From positions 59,442,539 to 59,506,538 of the forward strand of contig CM060976.1 in NCBI GenBank assembly GCA_030765065.1: 64,000 bases of DNA, in the 5' to 3' direction. Made by a program: the position numbers and the translations under genes. Source of the stretch: Deroplatys truncata (lineage: Eukaryota; Arthropoda; Insecta; Mantodea; Mantidae). Positions 56,745-64,000 of the stretch are shown piece by piece. The first letter of the stretch is position 1. Every line of letters starts with the position of its first letter. Below the pieces are notes generated by a model. It did no database searches, was not told the DNA's origin, and was given only the letters and a program-made list of their open reading frames with translations.

Positions 56745-57605
56745 GAATGCATTCACATCTATCGTTTATTAGTGGTGTATACAAACCTACGAAAACTTAT
56801 TTTTCTACATTTTAATCCAAATAAATTTCTGCAGAAAAAGTTACATTATACATTTCCTTGTAGATTAAAACGGAATAGCGATAGCCAAATAATTAATGAA
56901 CTGGACGCTATATGCTGGCCTTAAAATTCCATACTGTTTCCATGCAATCACGAGAAACAACTGAATATCTAAAGGACTTGAAGAGAATGACCAAGAGATG
57001 AACATTTCGGTTCATCTTTAATAACGGATTAATAACGGATATCTCACGAATGGCTTATGTGACAAAAAAAAACTTATTTGAAATAAATTTTGTTTTATAA
57101 AGAGATTTACACTTTTTATGTAGTACGTTTTCGTCTATCGCGTAACGTTTACCAGTTATGCAACATTATACAAAATCCCTTCCAAATAAAGAGGACTTCA
57201 TAGGCTATTCCCAGAAAATTTAATATATACATATTACTTATCATGTAAATATCTTATATATTATGGCATTTTAATCAAAATCGTTAATGTCATTTTTTAG
57301 GAAATGAAAATTTTCGAAACATTTCGAAAAAAATTTAATTTAATTTTAAGGGTAGTTTAGGTTGGGGATATTTTCTTTAAAATGTTTGTGTTGCATTTTT
57401 GGACGATACTAAAATTAAATACCAAGTATGGTATTTATCTGATTTTTCGTTTTTGAGTTATCCTGTTCACACACAATTTTTTCTAAAAATGCTTTTTCGA
57501 ATTCAGGAGTATCAAAACACATACTTCGAGTGAAATTTCGACATCGAATTTTTGGGTGGAATACAATACTTCCCCTACTTACTATACGTAGTAAAGAAAG
57601 TAAAA
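56745..57605 (+). repeat. GTAGAGAAAGT-family repeat, near-complete copy
   Basis: Starts in the degraded TTCACATCTATCGTTTATTA and ends ACGTAGTAAAGAAAGTAAAA. Contains CAGTTATGCAACATTATACA and the other central blocks. Confidence 0.85.
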
Positions 57606-57714
57606 AAGAATAATGATAAGTTGAATCAGACTATTTTCAGGTGCTTTAGACTTCCAGGCTTTATGGATAACCTCTGTTACGATTAGTTGGACTCGGATGA
57701 GAAGGTTTACGGGT

Positions 57715-57860
57715 GTTTTCCATAACTCAAGTGGTAAGAGTACCGAAGATCCGTGGTTCGAATCCCGGACGTGCCATTGAAATGTTAGTCTGATTCGACA
57801 CACGAACTTGCTGTCTATAAAGTCTGGCGTGAAAGAACCTCTATCAAGGACAATATGTCA
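57715..57860 (+). mobile_element. tRNA-derived SINE, family 4, divergent copy
   Basis: CTCAAGTGGTAAGAGTACCG then GATCCGTGGTTCGAATCCCG (B box) and GCCATTGAAATGTTAGTC. The tail includes ACACACGAACTTGCTGTC and GCGTGAAAGAAC, like the tail of the copy at 48428. Confidence 0.7.
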
Positions 57861-59264
57861 AGCTCCTTTATCAAGTGGGTGTTACCGTGCTCTCGTGTGA
57901 CGGACTGAGCGAAAAACAAAAGATTGATGAGGTAATTGCCAATTGGAATCAGAGTGAGCTCTTCCGCGTTACGCGATTTAATAGATGACACTAATTTGTG
58001 TGTTAGAAACAACTGCATACTTTCAGAAGCACTGAAAAGTGAGAAAAAATAGGAAGTTTAATAATTGTAAATGTTGTCATTAAAATGTGCCTGAATCTAC
58101 CAGGAATTTAAGAATACAAAGCTATTCAAATATTTCATCCGGAAGTGGCTTTATTTCATTTAAACTGAGATACTAACATCACGTATCCTCGAGTCCAAGT
58201 TATAACGCTGGAATGATTTATATTTTACTCTTCGCAACTGCTGCTATATTTGTACTAATAAAGCCAGAGAGCATTTTTATAATGTACAGTTCATAATGAT
58301 TATACAAAGGTTAATTAGTAGTGCTGAACTTTGACTTTTATTGTCAGCTTAGACATTATGGTTTACTAAGTGCGAAGTAAAGGTGTACTATGAAGGAATA
58401 TTCAGGCAAATACTACAAAGAAAAACCAGTAATATGTCAGTTTATAACAAAATAGTTCTAAACTTTCGTAACAAACATTTACTAGCATTTTCAATAGAAT
58501 TCCAATAACAAGTCTAAAAATTATTTGATTTAGTGCATTTAGCGTTTTTCACGTAACAACTATAGCAGTAAAACCTTAAAAACCTAACACAATAAAAGGT
58601 TTGTTGCTTGCTGTACCACACTAAATTAACTCTGTATACATTTAATACTCGTGACATACTTAGAAATTTATGCTTCCTACTAACATACGCATAGCACAGA
58701 ACACGAAAAGAAATTTTGAGTATAATTACCAAATGGATGAGCATAATTTAGATTGGTCCGAAATGTTGAACTTTGTCTACACGATGTGCCTCTACGTTAA
58801 CTCCGTGCTTGTCTCGGCGGCTGTCGACGTTTGTCTGCCGGCTGTATTGCTTGCCCTGGGAGATGATGCCTGCCGTCCTCTTCGTGCGCAGAATTTGACG
58901 CTGTTGTCGAGTGACGTCATCAGCGCAGTAGACATTCGGCGTACTTCTCCAGCGGACTATCCTCCACCTACTAGAGAGCACGTTTACGAATTTTCCATAC
59001 CGAGTGTCTTGTGGGACGTTTTAATTTCCATCCACTGACTGGCGATGAAGGGAGTGAAAGTGGTAGAACTTGTCCCCCAATGGAATTTTCAGGTATGATA
59101 AATACTTTTCTCCTAATCCATGTGATATAGCTTCATTAAATTTTCCACAAGCCTTAAGAATATGTAGAAGTATGCCTAGATCTATTCATTGCGTTTCCTC
59201 TACTCAAGAAAATAGGTTCAAAAGTATGTTTTACCTGCGAAGAGAGAAACAAATCTGAATTGCT
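57861..59264. other. Anonymous DNA with a CpG-richer island
   Basis: 58760-59000 is less AT-rich and has open frames on both strands: 122 codons plus (58670-59038) and 77 codons minus (58748-58981). I recognise no motif. It could be a host exon, a promoter-proximal island, or chance. Confidence 0.35.
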
Positions 59265-60020
59265 ACATTCCAATGACCTTCTCGACCATTTCTTCAACAA
59301 ATTATCTTGCAAAAGCTTATTCTACTATTTGTTATATATTAATCGGGATATGCATTTGCAGAAATGGTTTTATTACACATTACCTTGTATCTACAAGGGG
59401 ATAGAGGAATACAGCAGGCTTAAGCGAAATAAAAACTTTTAAGATCAGGTCATGACATGATACAAAAGAAAATAACAATAATAACAATAACAAAGAATAT
59501 CTCGAAAATAGTCAATTCAACAAAAAAAGTTTGTCATAAATTGGCTTAACGAAATCTACATTTTTCGTGTAGTAATATTTGGTCTTTCAGGGGTTGCCAA
59601 TTACACCAATGTTATTCAGTATGAGGAGGACTTCATATATTCTCCAGGAAAAAATAAATTTAATTTATCATGAAAATATCTTAAACATATGATATATTAA
59701 TAAGAATTCGTTAAGAGCCATTTTTGAGAAAATAAAAGTGTTCTAAACATTTTCCATGTAAACGGTAGTTAGGGATAGAGGGAATTTTCTTGAAAATCTT
59801 CGTGGAAGATACTGAACTTAAATATAACGTTTGGTACATAACGAACCTTTTGTTTTTCAGTTATGCTGTTTACCCACACACGGACCTTTTTAACAAGAAA
59901 TTCTTTTTTTAGGTTCAGAATGTCTCAAAACGTGTACTTCGGTGAAATATCAGTATCGAATTTTTGGCTGGAATGTAAATGTTGTTCTATTTACTATAAG
60001 TAAGCAGTAGAGAAAGTAAA
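59265..60020 (+). repeat. GTAGAGAAAGT-family repeat, near-complete copy
   Basis: Opens with CATTCCAATGACCTTCTCGA and closes with AAGCAGTAGAGAAAGTAAAA; the central blocks TCATGAAAATATCTTAAACA and AGATACTGAACTTAAATATA are clear. Confidence 0.85.
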
Positions 60021-60616
60021 AACATTCAAAGTTAAAAATTAAATTTAATTTATGTCTGTAATATTAAAGCTTCACAAGAAAATAATTCAAAGTTCTGTAA
60101 AATGAACATTTCTAGACTCTAAGCTATAAAGGGTTGATTTTGAGAAAGTAAACGTTTCTCTCAGAAATGTATGAATTTTTAAAATAGACTATTCTTAAAG
60201 TAAATTATTACTGAAGGTAAATGAAATTTGGCTGGAATATAATACAACATACTGATATCGCAGTTACGTTATGAAGGTGTAATTAAAAATTTAGAAGTTA
60301 GGAATATCAACGACGGGTACTCATAACCATAGAATCTGTAAACTAAATCGGGCCTCTTAAGTCGTCTCTTTAAAACCGCACTTAACTGTCGCATTGATCA
60401 TCTCTGCCAATGTATTTCACAACCTACAGCTACGCTCGCTGGCGTTATCTTGTGTATTTTGCATGTGTCTGTTAATATACATGTAAGTATGCATTTATTC
60501 CCATAATACTAATAAAATCTTACAATTTTAATAGATTACTTTGAGTTGCTATTTATTCTTTAGTCCATCATGCATTTTAACACCGTGGTTATTTATGCAT
60601 GGTGGTCATTACAAAT
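60021..60616. other. Anonymous DNA
   Basis: Nothing recognised. Confidence 0.4.
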
Positions 60617-61970
60617 TCATATTGCCTTTATTTTTCTAAGCCATTTTTCTCTTACTCTCCCCATATATTCTCCTATTCTTTTTATATCCCTCTCCTTTTG
60701 TATTTTCATTATCCTAACTTTTAATACTTCTTTGTTAACATTCCTCCATTCTTTAAGTAAAAACTAATCTCTCTCCATAACTTAGTTTCTTCACATTCAA
60801 TTATATAATGCAAATCATTATCTGCCTCTCCACAAAGAGGACATCTATCCAAATTCGATCCCTTCCTATCTTCCCTTAGCCTATGTGCACTTAATCTAGG
60901 CCAGGCCCACTGTTCTCTCACTAACCTATTACCTACATCCACGTACTTCTCCCTTACCCAGTCCACCTTTAATTGTCTATGTAGTTCCAAACTTTTCTTT
61001 CCTTCCAGACTTTGAAATAATTCTTGTTTCTCTATGTCTTCCAATCTGTTCCTCGCTTCTTTCCAGAAACCGTTAAATAACCCCTCTCTCTCATTCCGTA
61101 AGTTACCCATTCCTATTTCCTGTAGAATTCTCCTTATTCCTTGAGCCTAGTTCATCCCAGCACTGGATTTTTCTTGGATTATTAAACATTGCCTCAAGAA
61201 ATTATGCTCGTCCAATGATTTCAATCTATGCCAATATTTAAGTACCCTTCCTAATATCATGCCCTTGCTACCTACTCTTACCAACTCCAGCATTGCTGCT
61301 CCATTAGGTGATGAAATAGATAAACCTAACATACATTTACAGAACGATCTGTGTACTTTATCAATCATCTCCCATCCTTTGTCACTTCCCCAAATCTCTG
61401 ATCCATAGACAATTTTTTCTTCAACTACAGCTTTATAAACCCTTTCCAATCATTTAATTTGCATATCTGGTATTTTCTTAAGCATATCCTTATAGCAGTC
61501 ATTGCTAATCTTCCCTTAGCTAAGGCACTTATCCTGTGATCATTCCATCTCCCATTACTACTTATTCTCATTCCCAGATAATCAAACTTGTTTACTATTT
61601 GCAACTCTTCCCCTTCCACATACTAATTTTTCTCCTTCAATTTATAACCTTTTTAAATACCATTATTTTTGAATTTTTAAAATTTATTCCTAAAGCCAAT
61701 TTTTTACAAAATGAATATATGATACGTAACACTTTTGTTAGACCTCCCACTGAAATAGAACCTACCACTAAATCATCTGCAAAAAGTAATTCTGGAATTT
61801 CTCTATTATTTACTGTGGGTAAATATAAGTTATCCTTATTCAAGTATTCCAAGATATCGTCAATAAATAAGTTAAACAATATAGGGCTAAGTTTGCAACC
61901 TTGCCTTAACCTCATATTACAATCATTTTTCCCATAATTGCATCACTATTCAGCCTAATGTAAACTTATT
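60617..61970 (-). pseudogene. Non-LTR retrotransposon reverse transcriptase with C-terminal CCHC motif, 5'-truncated
   Basis: Minus strand from 61970: VYIRLNSDAI, LRQGCKLSPILFNLFIDDI, then LLFADDLVV (catalytic FADD, about 61770-61795). After shifts come NKFDYLGMRISSNGRWND (thumb-side block), MERVYKAVVEEKIVYGSEIW, and FCKCMLGLSISSPNGAAMLE. A long open C-terminal part (about 61110-60721) carries CPLCGEADNDLHYIIEC, a C-x2-C-x7-H-x4-C motif. A frame shift near 60735 hides the last 40 residues, which end at 60617. The protein lacks its endonuclease and first catalytic Asp because the element stops at the TA repeat. Clade not assigned. Confidence 0.9.
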
Positions 61971-61971
61971 A

Positions 61972-61973
<2 letters not shown>

Positions 61974-62013
<40 letters not shown>
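61974..62013 (+). repeat. (TA)n microsatellite
   Basis: Twenty TA units abutting the truncated end of the non-LTR element. Confidence 0.95.
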
Positions 62014-62016
<3 letters not shown>

Positions 62017-62494
62017 TATTGCTCTAATGAATTATAAGCTTAAAATATAGATTTTAAAAGCGCAGTAAAAGCATAATTAGCTTAAAATATTATTTTAATG
62101 TTCTGCAAATATAAATAAATATTAAGATAGGAGTATACGAAACGCAGCTTCATATTTAGAATACTGAAGTCAAGTAAGAACGTTTTCCGTTAAAAATACC
62201 TAGAAGTCTTTAACTATCCGTGTTCCGAATAAGCAAACGTAAGCTAAAACTAAGCACAAAATATTATAGCGGAAACTTATTTTTAATTCTTCAACCGGCA
62301 GGTGCATTTCGGATGATTACCGAAAGGATGAAATGAATGCAAAAGAGGATAGGAGTTAAAGCACTAAGCTACCTAATATTCATCCTAAGAACTGAAGAAA
62401 ATCATCAGAAAAAAGAAGACGTCTCAGTAAGAATTGGTTTATGTTTGAAACATTTAGAGGAATTATGATAAACTAATGATAATAATCATCGGCA
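62014..62494. other. Anonymous DNA
   Basis: Nothing recognised. Confidence 0.4.
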
Positions 62495-62930
62495 CTACGG
62501 TCCTACGTGAGCCTTGGCCACCTCCAAAATCAGCCTCCACTCCATCCTATCACTTACTTTCTCACTCCATCGTGTCATCTTCATAATTTTTATGTCTGTA
62601 GAACACTATGGAACCACCTTATCCTAGGCTTTCCTCTTCTCCTTGCTGAATATATATTTGCTACCATATTCTTTTAATGATGCTACTTTTTTCCATGCCA
62701 ATACATGACCAAACCACGGTAGCCTTCTTTAATAAATCTAACTATATTTTTCCTTTTTATTATTTGATAAATTTCAAAATTAAATATGCTTCTTCAGTTA
62801 ACATGTCCCTTTATATGCCCATATATTTTCCATATAACTTTCTTTCAAATTTTCCCACCATTTCGTGATCTACCATGGTCATTGCCCAAGTTTCAGCTTC
62901 ATATGTGACCACTGGTCAATTAGTGTTTTA
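62495..62930 (-). pseudogene. RTE-like non-LTR retrotransposon, C-terminal fragment
   Basis: Minus strand: VTYEAETWAMTMVDHEMVG and KFERKLYGKYMG match the VTYGCETWTLTxxDExxLxxFERKxLRRIYG block. PWFGHVLAWKK follows as the RWFGHVLRM block, and the end is DRMEWRLILEVAKAHVGP then a stop. A short TGATTATTAT-type simple tail follows the stop, usual for RTE elements. Shifts and stops throughout. Confidence 0.8.
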
Positions 62931-63189
62931 TATATGCGCAGTTGTTGTTGTTCTCGTTATGAACTGACTTTATATTAACCTTAAATTTGCAATATATGCT
63001 TTATTCCCTGCTTTAATTATATATACAGTAGTACTGCTTATTTTAACTTCATTGACAATTATGTTCCCCAATATTTAAATTGTGATACTCCTTCAAATAC
63101 TGAGAAACCATGCGGCGATATTCTTTGTTAGGTTTGTTTGAAAAATGCTACTGTTTATTTGCCGCACGTATAAAAGACAATTTGTCGCG

Positions 63190-64000
63190 GTAACTTCATT
63201 TTAACTTTTACTGCGCGCCTGTTATTGTGTTTAATTTTGGGTTCACTGTCCTCCGGCTAGCTATGATCTTCAGGGTCGAGCACTTATCTTATACAGGTGT
63301 GTAAACGGAAAGGAGTCTTTTATCCGAAGATATCACTGATGAAGAATTTGTTTTACACTTTTATTGTCGTAACATATTATGCACTTTCACATATTAATCT
63401 TGACACTCGCCAAACTGAAACTGTTATAATAACTTATTTACCGCTCATTCTTAATTCGCGTACTTCAACTTATTGTTTAATTAACTTTACGACACTTCAG
63501 AGTTTTTTATAACTTTGCTACGCGTAACCTGCGAATGCATTCACCATGACTGTTTCTGTTGAACTCAGCAACGTGTAATGCACAAATGTTTCCGATGGAC
63601 TGGAGACAACGTGTAATGTACAAATGTTTCCGATGAACTGGGGCCGACGTGTAATGTACAAATGTTTCCGATGAACTGGAGACGACGTGTAATGTACAAA
63701 TGTTTCCGATGGACTGAACGAATTTGACTCTGACTTAGCTCTTTTTATACTCCCACACCCCGATATGCCTAAAGATTATAACTGAGCTGCTATTGGTTAA
63801 TAAAACGCGCCAGCATTAACGTCTATATTTATATCCAATGAAAATTATGAACACATATGCTCTAGGGAAAATGTTCCCGCAAATTCCTAAGAAAAACGCG
63901 CCAATATTACGTCATTTGCTCGTCTCTAATAATGATAAACAGCTCACCCCCTCGCTACATTATTGCACGCTATTATTGTCAGTTTCAGTAAGACCGTATA
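63190..64000 (-). repeat. LTR-like repeat, copy 2, runs off the window
   Basis: Same family as 21640-22293 (see shared blocks there). On the minus strand it has a TATAAAAAG box near 63745, four 38-bp tandem units (63573-63718) where copy 1 has two unrelated-looking 36-bp units, and ends ATAACAGGCGCGCAG near 63190. Confidence 0.6.
63573..63718 (-). repeat. 38-bp tandem repeat, four units, within the LTR-like repeat
   Basis: Units of the form GTGTAATGTACAAATGTTTC plus CGATGAACTGGAGACGAC, the last one incomplete, with few substitutions between units. Confidence 0.95.

Overview
This window looks like intergenic DNA from a large, repeat-rich animal genome. It is probably an insect: the Tc1/mariner and mariner transposases, RTE-like and other non-LTR fragments and tRNA-derived SINEs fit insects, but the species cannot be fixed from the sequence. 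The DNA is AT-rich, the reading frames are short, and I found no intact host protein gene, no rRNA and no functional tRNA gene. Almost everything recognisable is a decayed mobile element or something made from one. There is no operon logic and no CRISPR array.

Layout, left to right. 1-926: 3' part of a Tc1-like transposon whose transposase frame is unbroken except for stop codons. 2084-2178: an isolated heat-shock-type promoter (four alternating GAA/TTC units plus a TATA box) with no recognisable gene behind it. 3465-11475: a cluster of copies of the window's dominant repeat, here called the GTAGAGAAAGT family, one of them split by a gag-only LTR retrotransposon (6127-9538). 12132-14453: two shortened Tc1/mariner derivatives. 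15181-18186: a satellite of 30 monomers of 100 bp. 18365-19764: a full-length but dead Tc1/mariner-type transposon with an HTH (DUF4817-like) N-terminus. 21272-22293: a foldback element and an LTR-like repeat. 23399-33325: SINEs of two families, one GTAGAGAAAGT copy on each strand, a long-TIR mariner derivative, a full-length mariner (29645-30936) and an RTE-like fragment. 33326-41500: mostly anonymous DNA with opposed non-LTR fragments. 41500-52410: nested insertions (a MITE, a third SINE family and a FLYWCH/MULE transposon each sit inside a GTAGAGAAAGT copy), a deleted mariner, a second full-length DUF4817-like element, and a SINE insertion that is a perfect hairpin. 53620-64000: more GTAGAGAAAGT copies and SINEs, a non-LTR reverse transcriptase with a C-terminal CCHC motif, an RTE tail, and a second copy of the LTR-like repeat.

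The elements do not cooperate as a pathway, but nesting gives a relative chronology. The GTAGAGAAAGT family (about 18 recognisable copies on both strands) is the oldest layer; the LTR element, the MULE, a 564-bp MITE and a SINE landed in it later. The most notable items are that repeat family, the indel-free 100-bp satellite with its partial higher-order pattern, the hairpin SINE bounded by a 15-bp target duplication, the orphan heat-shock promoter, and two mariners that independently lost the catalytic core but kept the DNA-binding end.
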